From a virus, in IMG/VR virus record IMGVR_UViG_3300034779_000003, positions 1-32,567 of that record: 32,567 bases of DNA, one strand, 5' to 3'. The notes under the pieces are model-generated. The model was not told the DNA's origin. It saw only the letters and a program-made list of their open reading frames with translations, and ran no database searches. Positions within the stretch are counted from its first letter, which is position 1; every line of letters begins with the position of its first letter. Positions 13,844-22,179 of the stretch are shown here, piece by piece. Made by a program: the position numbers and the translations under genes.

Positions 13844-14272
13844 TTACAACCTGACGGTGACTTTCGTCGGGTCAGAGGAATCGACGATGGAGCCGCGCGC
13901 CACGAGCGCGTCCGCGGCGTTTGCGGCTTCGCGAATGTAGCCGCGGTCTCCGGCGCCGCCAGCGCCAACCGCTCCGACGAACTTCTTTCCCGGGGTGAGG
14001 GCGGCGCCATTTCCGCCCGGAGCTTCTCCGTAGCCGCCGCTCTTGATGCCGACTTTACCGTCCGGCTCGACGTTCTCGAGGATGCCTTCGACCGCCGCCC
14101 CGTCGCTGGTGAGGGCGACTGTCTTATGCGCGCTCAACATCACGGCACGGCCAACCTTGTCGGAGCCGTTAGGCTGCGTGCGGTCATAAACTATGGTCAC
14201 GCCGTCGGCGATGTAAGTGGCCGGCAGGCGCCCGATGTCGGTGTAATCAACAGTGTTCCTGGGGTTACCCAT
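13844..14272 (-). CDS. capsid decoration (cement) protein
   Basis: 142 residues, Gly/Ala-rich and beta-strand-rich: VGRAVMLSAHKTVALTSDGA, then AVEGILENVEPDGKVGIKSGG and a Gly-rich end. It resembles DUF2190-type capsid cement proteins, which sit on the outer shell and stabilise it. Position between protease/scaffold and major capsid gene fits. Ribosome site AGGAGAG precedes the ATG. Confidence 0.6.
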   Translation of the reverse strand: MGNPRNTVDYTDIGRLPATYIADGVTIVYDRTQPNGSDKVGRAVMLSAHKTVALTSDGAAVEGILENVEPDGKVGIKSGGYGEAPGGNGAALTPGKKFVGAVGAGGAGDRGYIREAANAADALVARGSIVDSSDPTKVTVRL

Positions 14273-14305
14273 ACGTCTCTCCTTTTCGAGGGCTTAAAAG
14301 CCGAT

Positions 14306-14917
14306 TTACATGAAAGCCTGCGGCGGCACTTCAACCCGCACGGCGCGGTCCTGTTCCGAGGGCGGCAGTTCGGTCTCGTCGCTCGTAGCCCTTCCGCCCT
14401 GAAGATTCGCCTTCGCCTGGCGGGCCCAGTCGTCGCGCATGAGCTTGATCGTCTCGATCTCGGCCGAGCGCAGCGTCTTCTCGTACTGCTCCCGCTTGAA
14501 GTTGTCCGCTCCGTGCGCGCGCACCCCCTCCTTGAGCGCCTCTTCGATCAGGTCGCGGCGGTAAGTGAGGCCGTCAAGCGCAAGGTCAAGCACGCGGACG
14601 CTCGTGGGAAGAATTGATGCCTCTAACCCGCGGGCTGTGAGAAGCGTGCGGAGTTGCGGAAGCATGCGTGCATCATCGGCCGTTGCGCCTGCGGCCTCCG
14701 TGGCAGCTTGGTCCGTCGTGCCAGGGGAGTCTGTGGTCGTCCCGCCGCCATCGGTGGTGCCGGTCGTCGTCGCGCCAGCGCCTTCACCGGCAGACGCGCC
14801 CGCATTTGCCCCAGCGCCATTTGTGCCGGCGTTCGTGCCGTCTGTAGTCGTCGTGGTCGTCCCGGCGTTCGCGTCGGTAGTGGTGGTGGCTTCACCTTCT
14901 CGTCTATGGGTAGCCAT
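14306..14917 (-). CDS. nested scaffold protein, internal start
   Basis: An in-frame ATG at 14917 (protein MATHRREGEATTTTDANAG) is preceded by TGAGGAGA about 9 nt upstream, a strong ribosome site inside the protease gene. Translation there would give a 203-residue scaffold without the protease: a low-complexity linker, then a helical domain ending PPQAFM. Separate scaffold made from an internal start is known for lambda Nu3. Here it is inferred from the ribosome site and domain boundary. Confidence 0.55.
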   Translation of the reverse strand: MATHRREGEATTTTDANAGTTTTTTDGTNAGTNGAGANAGASAGEGAGATTTGTTDGGGTTTDSPGTTDQAATEAAGATADDARMLPQLRTLLTARGLEASILPTSVRVLDLALDGLTYRRDLIEEALKEGVRAHGADNFKREQYEKTLRSAEIETIKLMRDDWARQAKANLQGGRATSDETELPPSEQDRAVRVEVPPQAFM

Positions 14918-15706
14918 ATCTCTGTTCTCCTCAGTGGAATGGCCGGGGAATGACCGGCGCGTGCGTGAAAGGTTGAGATCAAGGAATCGGTAGCGCATCT
15001 CGAGGAAGCGGGCCACGTCCGGCTTCATGCGCCCCTCTTCGACGTCGCGCAAAGCTTTGACAATGACGGCGCCGGGGGTCGCCCCCTTGTAAACGGCGCT
15101 TAGCTCAGCCAGGTGCGCGTCCTCCACGTCGGCGGTCGCGATCACTTTGCGCACGGTCTTCGAGCCGTCAGTGTTCTCCTCTTCGACCTCTACTTCGCGA
15201 CCCGGATAGTGCCAGCAGTCCCAGCTCATCATGTCGAGACCGCAGATGGAGCAGATGAAGGTGCCGCCGTAGAAACCTATGGAGACATCACGCGCTATGC
15301 CCGTTCGGTACTTCGAGATGAAGTTGCCGGTCTCGGGCAGGTTCTGGATCGTGTAGAGATTAACGAGGACCCGGGCCTTGCCGTCACCCTGTGCGCCGAT
15401 GTATTCACCCGTGAGTGTCCGCCCCATCATGAAGGTGAGGGCGTCCGTCTGGTGGCTGTCCTGGAAGGACACCCCCTCGGCCGCTTCCGCGGCGTAGTTC
15501 TTCAGTGAGGAGGGCATCATCCGGGTGTAGTAGGCGTCGAGCCGATTGTTAGTGGCTTCCGCCGAGATAAAGAGAGGGGGGTACTCGTCGAAGGCGGCAG
15601 GGTCCGGGGCACGGTTCTTGGCGAGCGTCATCAGCTCCTCGGAGTTGAGCGCACGAGTGACGATCCCCGCCGGGTGAGTAAATTTCATGTTGGCTAATTC
15701 GCTCAC
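14306..15706 (-). CDS. prohead protease-scaffold fusion
   Basis: 466 residues. The N-terminal 260 are a serine protease of the prohead maturation type, with likely catalytic His85 (FQDSHQTD) and Ser142 (ARDVSIGF). Inserted next to the active site is a zinc-knuckle-like CSIC...CWHYPGR (Cys152, Cys155, Cys164, His166). Residues of about 270-345 are a Thr/Gly/Ala/Asp linker, followed by a helical charged scaffold domain. The start is GTG at 15706, overlapping the zinc-ribbon stop, with GGAGG upstream. The arrangement is like lambda C/Nu3: full-length protease-scaffold plus an internally started scaffold. Confidence 0.8.
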   Translation of the reverse strand: MSELANMKFTHPAGIVTRALNSEELMTLAKNRAPDPAAFDEYPPLFISAEATNNRLDAYYTRMMPSSLKNYAAEAAEGVSFQDSHQTDALTFMMGRTLTGEYIGAQGDGKARVLVNLYTIQNLPETGNFISKYRTGIARDVSIGFYGGTFICSICGLDMMSWDCWHYPGREVEVEEENTDGSKTVRKVIATADVEDAHLAELSAVYKGATPGAVIVKALRDVEEGRMKPDVARFLEMRYRFLDLNLSRTRRSFPGHSTEENRDMATHRREGEATTTTDANAGTTTTTTDGTNAGTNGAGANAGASAGEGAGATTTGTTDGGGTTTDSPGTTDQAATEAAGATADDARMLPQLRTLLTARGLEASILPTSVRVLDLALDGLTYRRDLIEEALKEGVRAHGADNFKREQYEKTLRSAEIETIKLMRDDWARQAKANLQGGRATSDETELPPSEQDRAVRVEVPPQAFM

Positions 15707-15909
15707 TGTGGCCTCCGCCTGTTCTTAGGGGCTCTTTCCTGCCTGAAATGCTGCCGAGGGTCGTCTTTGGCCTTTGGCCTGCGTCTCGGATCGGTAACCG
15801 GCTTAGTAACCTCGTCCCCGCAGCGGGGGCATTGGGCGCTCTTCAAGTCCGCGCCGTTCAGAGGCGCGCCGCAGGAAGGGCAGAATGTCTGTTGCTGGCC
15901 TTTGCTCAT
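15703..15909 (-). CDS. small zinc-ribbon protein
   Basis: 68 residues: FCPSCGAPLNGADLKSAQCP followed by RCG gives two CxxC knuckles (Cys10, Cys13, Cys27, Cys30). A long, very basic tail (RRRPKAKDDPRQHFRQERAP...) follows. It is coupled to the protease gene by a GTGA overlap. It probably binds nucleic acid or helps head assembly; function unknown. Confidence 0.65.
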   Translation of the reverse strand: MSKGQQQTFCPSCGAPLNGADLKSAQCPRCGDEVTKPVTDPRRRPKAKDDPRQHFRQERAPKNRRRPQ

Positions 15910-16410
15910 TTAGGCGACGGGTGCCCTCTTGATAGTGATGGAGACGTACAGGTCAGAGCCTGGAGTGGCGACGCCGATCTGGTCCACGTCCACTGTGATA
16001 CGGTCGCCTGCCGCGACGGCTACGATGTCAGGCAAGGTAGTGGTGCTGGCCTTCGCGCCGTCGGCGACTGTGGGGCGGTTGCCCTGCGTGGTGAAGAGCG
16101 TGACGCCGTTCTTATTGACATCGACGATGAGAGCGGCGCCGATGGGCTCGGTGTCGACATAAGCCCTGACGTCCACGATGTTGCCGGCAACTCCGATAAG
16201 GGCGGCGGCTACCTTAGCGGCGACGGCCAGGCCGCCCGCGACGAAGAGCGTGACAGTCTCGAGCGTATTAGGCTGAGTAAGCTTCGCGGGGGTGATGCCA
16301 CTCAGGCGCGCGAGCGGAACTGTGCCGGACGTCAATTCGCTGGCGTTGAGCTTCTTAATGCCGCTGCCGTCCTTGGCGCTCAGCTTGTCGAAATTCGTTT
16401 CGCCCATCAT
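15910..16410 (-). CDS. head fibre-like or decoration protein (putative)
   Basis: 166 residues. The N-terminal 50 residues resemble the shaft repeat of phage fibres (IKKLNASELTSGTVPLARLS). The rest is a beta sandwich (VDVRAYVDTEPIGAALIVDV ... GSDLYVSITIKR), similar in pattern to fibre head or receptor-binding domains. First gene after the late promoter-like element. Ribosome site TGAGGTAA. Whether it decorates the head or the tail cannot be told. Confidence 0.55.
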   Translation of the reverse strand: MMGETNFDKLSAKDGSGIKKLNASELTSGTVPLARLSGITPAKLTQPNTLETVTLFVAGGLAVAAKVAAALIGVAGNIVDVRAYVDTEPIGAALIVDVNKNGVTLFTTQGNRPTVADGAKASTTTLPDIVAVAAGDRITVDVDQIGVATPGSDLYVSITIKRAPVA

Positions 16411-16492
16411 TTACCTCAACTTTGTGAATCACTCGGAGAGTAAAACCGAAAAGGAGCAACCCTTCGCTCATGTCCAGCGCGCATTATGGGGT

Positions 16493-16544
16493 TAAGGTGC
16501 AGGGCTTGTGTGTGAACAACCTCGAAAACAACCTCGAAAACAAC
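16493..16544 (-). promoter_or_regulatory. late promoter-like element, copy 2
   Basis: Minus strand: two 12-bp direct repeats GTTGTTTTCGAG, then GTTGTTCACACAC, a 19-bp variable spacer, then CATAATGC (-10-like, 16498-16493). The same repeats, spacer length and -10 occur at 24477-24416. It lies between a strong terminator and the first gene of the head/tail unit. There is no -35 consensus at 17 bp, so an activator binding the direct repeats is likely (inference). Confidence 0.6.
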
Positions 16545-16564
16545 CTTGCGCGCACTACAAAAAA

Positions 16565-16598
16565 GAGTGGGGACTCAAAACATTTTGAGTCCCCACTC
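16565..16598 (-). terminator. rho-independent terminator built on the palindrome
   Basis: A 16-bp perfect stem, GAGTGGGGACTCAAAA and its complement around a 2-base centre. On the minus strand it is followed by TTTTTT, so it ends the terminase/portal transcript. Its core, ACTCAAAACATTTTGAGT, is a copy of the recurrent palindrome, extended by GC pairs. Confidence 0.85.
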
Positions 16599-16622
16599 TC
16601 TCGTTAAGGTAAAAGATATGAT

Positions 16623-17129
16623 CTAGGTGGATTCCGCCGGCTGAACCGCGGCATCGTCTCGCGCGGGGCGTCCGGCGTCTTCGCTCATCTTCTCCAGAAG
16701 CGCCTTGTTAGCGCTCGCCTGGTCGTCATGGGTGGTAACATTCCCGTTCCAATGAAGCTCGTACTTTCTGCCTTCTTCCGTATCGACAGGCTTTATTCCG
16801 TTCATGCCTCTCTCCTTGTCTGCAATGTTGAAGTTTAGGGGCTGAATTCCATAACCGAATCTCTCCCACCGAACCCTTGACTTCTCGTCCCATTCGGACT
16901 GCACCCGCCGAGCTTTATCCCGCGCATCTTCAGTGTTGATTGTGCTCTCATGAAAGATAATGCCTTCGGGGTCATCTCTTTCGTCCCAGAAGCCTGTAAT
17001 GCTAACGGCCTTACCCTCATCATCAACCAGGACTTCTAGGGCTAGGCCGAGCGGGTGAAAGAATTGGCGGTTGACCTCCTGGAGGTAGCCGAACCTGACG
17101 AATTCGTCTAAAGAAATAAATCTCTTCAT
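16623..17129 (-). CDS. conserved phage protein following the portal gene
   Basis: 168 residues from ATG 17129 (MKRFISLDEFVRFGYLQEVN). The longer open frame is a shadow of the portal gene. Ribosome site GGGGGAA just upstream. The N-terminal domain QFFHPLGLALEVLVDDEGKA followed by GFWDERDDPEGIIF matches a family commonly found beside phage portal and structural genes. The C-terminal 40 residues are hydrophilic and Asp/Ala-rich. Function unknown; a virion-associated role is plausible. Confidence 0.65.
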   Translation of the reverse strand: MKRFISLDEFVRFGYLQEVNRQFFHPLGLALEVLVDDEGKAVSITGFWDERDDPEGIIFHESTINTEDARDKARRVQSEWDEKSRVRWERFGYGIQPLNFNIADKERGMNGIKPVDTEEGRKYELHWNGNVTTHDDQASANKALLEKMSEDAGRPARDDAAVQPAEST

Positions 17130-17139
17130 CACGTTCCCC

Positions 17140-18756
17140 CTATTGCACTGTGTGCGTCTCAATCGTCGAAGAAGTGTGCCTGCGCACGAGGTCAACCAGG
17201 TCGCCCGAGAACGTGCGGTGGCCGTTGGCCTGCGCTTTGCGGTTACTGCCCGGATCGGGATTAGTGTTGGCGGCGTCCGTCGCCCCGTTGTTTCCGGGCG
17301 AAGGTGCCTGTCGCGGTGCGGGCGCGTCAGCTTTGGCCTTTCCCGCCGACTTCTGCGCCATCTCATCGGCCGAGATGGATCCGTTGTCATATTGCATGCG
17401 GGCCGTCTGAGTGTTCAGTAATTCGACCTGCGCGTCGCGCAAGAGTTCCGCCGCGCGCAGCTCCGCGAACTTAAAGTCCACGGACGCGTAGACGCCCTTG
17501 GCCTGCATCGCCAGCCCGAACTGGTGCTCCAGCATCGTCTCGCCCAGCTGTTGGATGGATTTGATGAAGGCCGCGTAAATCTCCCACTGGCGGTTGGCGT
17601 TCGCTTCACTGACACCGTCCGTAGTGGCCATCAGGAGAGGCATGGACTTAGCCGCACGGGTCGTCATCCTCTCAAGGGCTTTGAATAGCCCGTCGATTGC
17701 CCCGAGGCTTGAAGTGTTTGTCGCGCCGACGGTCTGCTTGTTGACCTGAATGAAGGAGGCGTGGATGTAGGCGTCATCCGGTTCCAGCCCGCTGTAGACA
17801 GACTGAACCAGCTTGACGACGCCCTCGGCCCAGTCCATAAACTCCTGCGGGTCCGAGCCCATGTCCTCAGGCATGGAATCCCTGAGCTTCTCCAGATCGA
17901 TCTCAATATCAATGCGGGGATAGCCCTGCTGCTGGATAACCCGCCTCAAATCGTGTAGCACGCCTAAGAGGAAAAGGGCGCAGAAGAGCGCGGACGAGAA
18001 GAGGGGTCTTCCTTCGGGGCGCCCGGGGAGCGGCTGTATGGGGATGTAGCTGATGGTGGGCCTGTCCAGTACGACGAACTGCCCGTTCTGCCACTGCCCT
18101 AACTGCCAGACAGCGCCTCGAATGGGATCAGGCACGCGGCGGAAGGCGACGTAAGCCGGATCCGGAGTGACGAGGTCTACCAGCTCTCGGCCCGCCTCAT
18201 CAAGGACTGCTTCGGAGAAGAAGGCGCCGCGCAGTGCGGCGTTCGTGAAGAGCCTGTCGATTACTACTTTCGGGGAGCCATACAGCTTGCGCAAAGTAGC
18301 AAGTATTGAATCCAACTCCTTCTGCGCTTCCTTGTCCTGATCATCCGTGCCGGGCCTGACCGCCCGCGCCTCATAGCCGGGGTTGCACATCAGCACGAAG
18401 TCCGAGAGGGCGCGGGAAATCTCCGGGGAGACGTCCGCCATCAGCTCCATCAGCTTCCACGGGCTAATCTTGCTCATGGGGTCTTTGTCGAGCACCAGGT
18501 CGCGCCAGTAGCGGTCGGCGCTGAAGGGCGCGACCGTCTGGAGGGCGCTCGCAAACATATCCTGCGGCGTGTCGTAGGTAACGCGGGAACTACCGGAGAC
18601 GCTGCGCGCAAAGCCGTAGGTGTCGAGCGCCGGGGCAGAGGCGGAGGCACGCTTCTTTGCGTTAATGGTGGGCTGCTTTACATTACCAAGCACATTCTCC
18701 GAAGAGCCATCCGAAAACGGCTCCCAACCCGCCAGGCCCAGCATGTTGACCTTCAT
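17140..18756 (-). CDS. portal protein
   Basis: 538 residues, directly after the large terminase gene. The portal forms the dodecameric ring through which DNA is pumped. The sequence has the expected wing/stem pattern: VSPEISRALSDFVLMCNPGY, an ELVDLVTPDPAYVAF strand segment, WAEGVVKLVQSVYSGLEPDD, and helical stem KALERMTTRAAKSMPLLMAT, then the C-terminal helices VDFKFAELRAAELLRDAQVE. The last 70 residues are Pro/Ala/Asn-rich and disordered. Gene order and length make this firm. Confidence 0.85.
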   Translation of the reverse strand: MKVNMLGLAGWEPFSDGSSENVLGNVKQPTINAKKRASASAPALDTYGFARSVSGSSRVTYDTPQDMFASALQTVAPFSADRYWRDLVLDKDPMSKISPWKLMELMADVSPEISRALSDFVLMCNPGYEARAVRPGTDDQDKEAQKELDSILATLRKLYGSPKVVIDRLFTNAALRGAFFSEAVLDEAGRELVDLVTPDPAYVAFRRVPDPIRGAVWQLGQWQNGQFVVLDRPTISYIPIQPLPGRPEGRPLFSSALFCALFLLGVLHDLRRVIQQQGYPRIDIEIDLEKLRDSMPEDMGSDPQEFMDWAEGVVKLVQSVYSGLEPDDAYIHASFIQVNKQTVGATNTSSLGAIDGLFKALERMTTRAAKSMPLLMATTDGVSEANANRQWEIYAAFIKSIQQLGETMLEHQFGLAMQAKGVYASVDFKFAELRAAELLRDAQVELLNTQTARMQYDNGSISADEMAQKSAGKAKADAPAPRQAPSPGNNGATDAANTNPDPGSNRKAQANGHRTFSGDLVDLVRRHTSSTIETHTVQ

Positions 18757-18768
18757 ATCTTCAGCCTC

Positions 18769-20592
18769 CTACATGGGAATCTTGGTGCTGCCCTGGACCA
18801 GCGCGCCCGGTATGTGGCGGGGCAGCGTCCTCTGCGCTATAAGGTCGTAGACGGCCGCGTGGAACAGGTGGTCAGGCTTCGTATGCACCCACGTTGCGAA
18901 GGGCTGTCCCTCGTCGTTCGTGGTGACTTTGCGCACGGGGGCGCTCATGTGTGCGATGACTTCGGAGTCGTTATGCACTGCTGCCGGCCAGACCTCCCGC
19001 CCTCCAGCGATCAGGTTGTAAATTGTGTCCATCGCCATGGTGCGATCGACTTGGACGATGTCTTTCTTGAGTACCTTTGGCTTACTCACCTTAATCCCGT
19101 GCATCTCCTTCTCTTCCGCAGAGGGGAGCTTAAACAATTCGCCCTTCAGATCCTTGTAGAAGGCGCGAAAGACTTTGCCCTTGTGCTTCTGCGACCAGGC
19201 CTCCGCCCCGTGCAGCTCCGGCATCGCGTCAACTACGACGTGGCGGACCTTGTACCTGACCATAAGATCGTCCAGGTCGTCCCAGCTATTGACAGAGCCC
19301 ATCGCCAGCACGTAACGCTTCTTATCTGTCCCTGTGCCTGATATGCGGTAGTGGTAGTGCGCGCCAACGTCTACCCCCATCGTGACGTCGCGCCACGGTC
19401 CGTCGGGGAGGAGCCCGTTATCAAGATCGGCGCTCAACTGCTTGAGCATGGCCTCTGTTACGCGGCTGTCGGCAGCGTCATAGGGGATTCCGAGATCGGA
19501 GCGGTAAAACTCAATTATCTGCTCCGGGTCCGTGCTGATGGAGGAGATGCACAGCTCTCTTAACGAGACTGACGGGAAGGCGAACCAGGGTACGTGGTAG
19601 CCGCGGGTGCGCGTGATCTCGGGGTGCCGCGCGATCCAGCGGCCTGGGCCGAACCTGTCAGCGTCCTGCATGGGCTCTTTACAATTGGGACAAGATACTG
19701 TGATTGTTCCCTGATGAATCCGCTCCTCATCCCACTTCTTCCACTCGTCATAGGCGGCCCCGTTTACTTTAACGTCCCGGTGGAAGCTCAACGTATTCCA
19801 CGCATCACAGAGCGAGCACCTGACTTCCCATTCCCTCTGGTCGGACTTCAAATAATCGTCGTGAATTCCGAAGCCGGGAAACGTCGGGGTGGAGAGCCTG
19901 AACTGGCGCTTGACCTGGCTGTGGCGCAGGCGCTTGACCGCAAGGGCCACGGCGCGGGGCAGCATCTCGTCGCGCTCGTCCAGTATGAGAACGTCGGCCT
20001 TGAAGGATTTCAGTGCCTTAACAGACCACGCGCCGCGCATGTAGAAGTAGCTTTTACCAGCCTTCTTAAACCTGACGTCGTCGTAGTCATCGAAGAATTT
20101 ATCGAGCTTTTCCGACTCGTCCTTGAGGGCGCTGATACGCTCCTTAGAGAAATCGAAGAGCGCCTCCTGCGTGGGAAAGAGGTAGCCTACGTTAAGGCCG
20201 TCATTGCTGGTCTTCCAGTATTGTGCCCCTATATCCAGGGCGTGAAGGGCGCGGGTGATGGCGAGCTCTGAGACGCCGACCTGTGCGGGCTTCATGACGA
20301 CTATGAAAGGGTGGTCGTCATCGTAGATTTCCCTGAGAGGCTCGTAACCTGTCGCGGGCTCCGTCTCGCTCGCGGGCTTATAGTCGAGGGAGAAGGCCTG
20401 CCCCTCTATTTGGCGATACATTATCGCCCAGGCCAGAGGCGAGAGGATAACCTTGCGAGCCTCCTCACCGGTAGCTGGGTTGATTTTAGTTTCCGAGTAG
20501 AGTTCGACGGCAATATCAATCGCCTGGTCCTGAAGATCAGGCGGAAGCGCCATGATGCGCTCGAACAGTTCTGTGCGTGAAAGCTGTTGCAT
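18769..20592 (-). CDS. terminase large subunit (GpA type)
   Basis: 607 residues. The packaging motor: ATPase near residues 97-110 (FIVVMKPAQVGVSE, a GpA-type Walker A with Gln-Val-Gly) and Walker B VLILDERDE near 201-210. Between ATPase and nuclease lie two Cys pairs (CSLCDAW and CPNCKEP), a zinc-binding insert common in GpA proteins. The C-terminal nuclease shows MGVDVGAHYHY, HVVVDAMPE and HLFHAAVYDL acidic/His positions. The ATG at 20592 overlaps the small-subunit stop (TGATG); a TTG one codon upstream is unlikely. Confidence 0.9.
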   Translation of the reverse strand: MQQLSRTELFERIMALPPDLQDQAIDIAVELYSETKINPATGEEARKVILSPLAWAIMYRQIEGQAFSLDYKPASETEPATGYEPLREIYDDDHPFIVVMKPAQVGVSELAITRALHALDIGAQYWKTSNDGLNVGYLFPTQEALFDFSKERISALKDESEKLDKFFDDYDDVRFKKAGKSYFYMRGAWSVKALKSFKADVLILDERDEMLPRAVALAVKRLRHSQVKRQFRLSTPTFPGFGIHDDYLKSDQREWEVRCSLCDAWNTLSFHRDVKVNGAAYDEWKKWDEERIHQGTITVSCPNCKEPMQDADRFGPGRWIARHPEITRTRGYHVPWFAFPSVSLRELCISSISTDPEQIIEFYRSDLGIPYDAADSRVTEAMLKQLSADLDNGLLPDGPWRDVTMGVDVGAHYHYRISGTGTDKKRYVLAMGSVNSWDDLDDLMVRYKVRHVVVDAMPELHGAEAWSQKHKGKVFRAFYKDLKGELFKLPSAEEKEMHGIKVSKPKVLKKDIVQVDRTMAMDTIYNLIAGGREVWPAAVHNDSEVIAHMSAPVRKVTTNDEGQPFATWVHTKPDHLFHAAVYDLIAQRTLPRHIPGALVQGSTKIPM

Positions 20593-21074
20593 CAATTAAC
20601 GCGATCAGGGATCTCTTCAGGTTTGACCCCTAGAATGTCAGCCAGCGTTTTTCGCTTGTCGTCAACTTTCAACTTTCTCGTATTCGTAAAGAGGCCGCCG
20701 CGCTCTTTCGCCGCCTGCTCCAGGTGCTGCGCGGCTATCACATCCTTGCCGTCTTTAAGAGCGGCGCGGTAGAGCTTGCCCAGCTCCCTGAGGCGAAAGC
20801 TCCTGTGCGCGACGTCTATATTCGACTCGTCATCAACGAACTTCTTACGCTCTTCCCAGAACAGTTTCTTCAACTCGTCGCCGAGCTTCTGGCCCATGAA
20901 CTTCGTCGGATCATAGGCTTCGACGGCCTGGCGCGACATCTCAACGCCGAGATCCTCTTCGACTAGATCTGCCACCTCAGTGGGAGACATAAACTGCGCG
21001 AGGCATCGCACGACGAAGCGCTTCTGCGCGACATTGAGCCTCTTTTTCTTTTTCTCCTCCGCCACCTTTTTCAC
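20592..21074 (-). CDS. terminase small subunit (DUF2280-like)
   Basis: 160 residues. KRLNVAQKRFVVRCLAQFMS, then PTEVADLVEEDLGVEMSRQAV is a helix-turn-helix domain as in DUF2280, a family that acts as DNA-recognition terminase subunit. Later helices (RSFRLRELGKLYRAALKDGK, AAQHLEQAAKERGGL) form the oligomerisation part. The start is GTG at 21074; a stop lies close upstream in frame. The stop is coupled to the large subunit. Confidence 0.8.
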   Translation of the reverse strand: MKKVAEEKKKKRLNVAQKRFVVRCLAQFMSPTEVADLVEEDLGVEMSRQAVEAYDPTKFMGQKLGDELKKLFWEERKKFVDDESNIDVAHRSFRLRELGKLYRAALKDGKDVIAAQHLEQAAKERGGLFTNTRKLKVDDKRKTLADILGVKPEEIPDRVN

Positions 21075-21096
21075 CTGCCGGGCAACTCAAAATGTC

Positions 21097-21258
21097 TTAA
21101 GCCGCCCCCTCCTTATCAATCAGCACCAGCACCTCGGCGTCATCGTCGAAGTAACGCTGTCTCATCTCGCCGTCCAGTGCGCATTTTTCGTCTGCTTTGA
21201 CGTAGAGCTTCGCTTCCACGGTGAAAGGCGCTGTGACTTTCACGCTGCTAAACGGCAT
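21097..21258 (-). CDS. 53-aa protein of unknown function
   Basis: MPFSSVKVTAPFTVEAKLYV, then KADEKCALDGEMRQRY, then FDDDAEVLVLIDKEGAA. Acidic, beta-rich, no recognised motif. It fills the gap between the metallopeptidase and the small terminase, is in the operon direction and has coding-like composition. ACTCAAAAT, a half of the palindrome, lies just after its stop (21084). Confidence 0.5.
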   Translation of the reverse strand: MPFSSVKVTAPFTVEAKLYVKADEKCALDGEMRQRYFDDDAEVLVLIDKEGAA

Positions 21259-21290
21259 GACTTCAGTTGTAAGCACTTAGCATTCTCCTC

Positions 21291-21310
21291 GACTCAAAAT
21301 ATTTTGAGTC
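21291..21310. repeat. perfect 20-bp palindrome
   Basis: GACTCAAAATATTTTGAGTC, five bases after the metallopeptidase stop and 33 bases before the ATG of the 53-aa gene. No U tract. Confidence 0.8.
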
Positions 21311-21315
21311 CTGCG

Positions 21316-21960
21316 TTATGCCACCAGCCTGAGACATGTCCCGCATGCCGCGCGGACCTGAGAGGCTCCAACCTCAGGCTCAAGACCTGCGACCTCCGCC
21401 AGTTGACGCGAAGCCCCACGCGCAGCGCCCGCGCCGTACCTCCGCCACTCGCTGACGAAGACTTCAACGTCGTGGCTTCGAAGGTCGAAGATGGGAGAGC
21501 CGTCCTTTTTCCACCTCTTGGTCTTGCCGTCGTCCTCGACTGCCTGCCCGCAGTGGAGGAATTCGTGCTCTACCCCCGAACAATATGTGTAGTCGTCCGC
21601 GCGCGCGAAGAAGGGGGCATAGAGGGTGATCAGGAAGTCGAAGGTAAGATAAGCACTGCCGAACCACTGGCGGAAGGGGATTTCCTGGCGGGCCTTTTGA
21701 CGCGCCTTGCCGCGAAAGCTCAGAATCTCGGCCGTGCCGATTACTTCGACTCCTCCCTTTCCTTCCCAGACGCTAGACCACAGCACGCCGATTTTGGCGT
21801 ACTTCAGGTGCGTGTGCTCGGGGTTGTGGATGGGGCCCTTCTCGTCAACTACAGCCTTGCGGAACCAATCGTAGACCTCGGGCGCGGGCTTCCACAGATC
21901 ACCTGGCTCGTGCATCTCGGGTGGCGGATAAGGCCTGTTGAGTTCGATTAGCTTCGTCAT
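21316..21960 (-). CDS. phage metallopeptidase (PhageMetallopep-like)
   Basis: 214 residues. SGVEHEFLHCGQAVEDDGKT contains HExxH (HEFLH) followed by Cys-Gly, then HDVEVFVSEWRRYGAG. This matches the pattern HELCHCG...HDVEEF...RRYG of the putative phage metallopeptidase domain (PF18894 type). Its substrate is not known in general; it is often beside terminase genes or early genes. The first 110 residues carry hydrophobic strands (AYLTFDFLITLYAPFFAR). The last 35 residues contain a CGTC pair. There is no clear ribosome site; a GC-rich hairpin ends 10 bases before the ATG. Confidence 0.75.
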   Translation of the reverse strand: MTKLIELNRPYPPPEMHEPGDLWKPAPEVYDWFRKAVVDEKGPIHNPEHTHLKYAKIGVLWSSVWEGKGGVEVIGTAEILSFRGKARQKARQEIPFRQWFGSAYLTFDFLITLYAPFFARADDYTYCSGVEHEFLHCGQAVEDDGKTKRWKKDGSPIFDLRSHDVEVFVSEWRRYGAGAARGASRQLAEVAGLEPEVGASQVRAACGTCLRLVA

Positions 21961-21970
21961 TAAGCAATAA

Positions 21971-22003
21971 GGGGCGCGGGCTTTTATTCATGCCCGGCGC
22001 CCC
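21971..22003 (-). terminator. GC-rich hairpin, possible terminator
   Basis: On the minus strand GGGGCGCCGGGC pairs with GCCCGCGCCCC (one bulge) around a 10-nt loop, then TTATTGCTT follows. It could end the lysis/receiver transcript in part, or act as a leader structure for the metallopeptidase gene. Confidence 0.45.
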
Positions 22004-22063
22004 GGCAAACCGTCAGTCCTGGAGGGAGCGGCCTCTCAAGTTTTGCCAGGCTTACTAAAACAT

Positions 22064-22177
22064 TCACTTACGCTTCATTCGCTTCTCCATAAAAAGAAGT
22101 AGTAGGGGCTGCGCAATCGCTCCGAGCGTCACCAGCACGATGAAGGCCCATGACGCTGCTATCAGCCAGCCCTTCAT
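22064..22177 (-). CDS. 37-aa single-pass membrane protein
   Basis: MKGWLIAASWAFIVLVTLGA, then IAQPLLLLFMEKRMKRK: one or two hydrophobic stretches and a basic tail. The ATG lies 2 nt after the stop of the receiver-domain gene, so the two are coupled. In a region with holin- and spanin-like genes it may be a small holin or holin regulator (inference). Confidence 0.5.
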   Translation of the reverse strand: MKGWLIAASWAFIVLVTLGAIAQPLLLLFMEKRMKRK

Positions 22178-22179
22178 AG

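Noticed and set aside
14623-14993. Long open frames on both strands inside the protease/scaffold gene
   Set aside because: They are shadows of the GC-rich, Thr/Gly/Ala-coding linker; no ribosome site and low-complexity translation.
20980-21951. 323-codon plus-strand frame
   Set aside because: It spans the metallopeptidase, the 53-aa gene, a palindrome and the small terminase in antisense; the translation has no domain.
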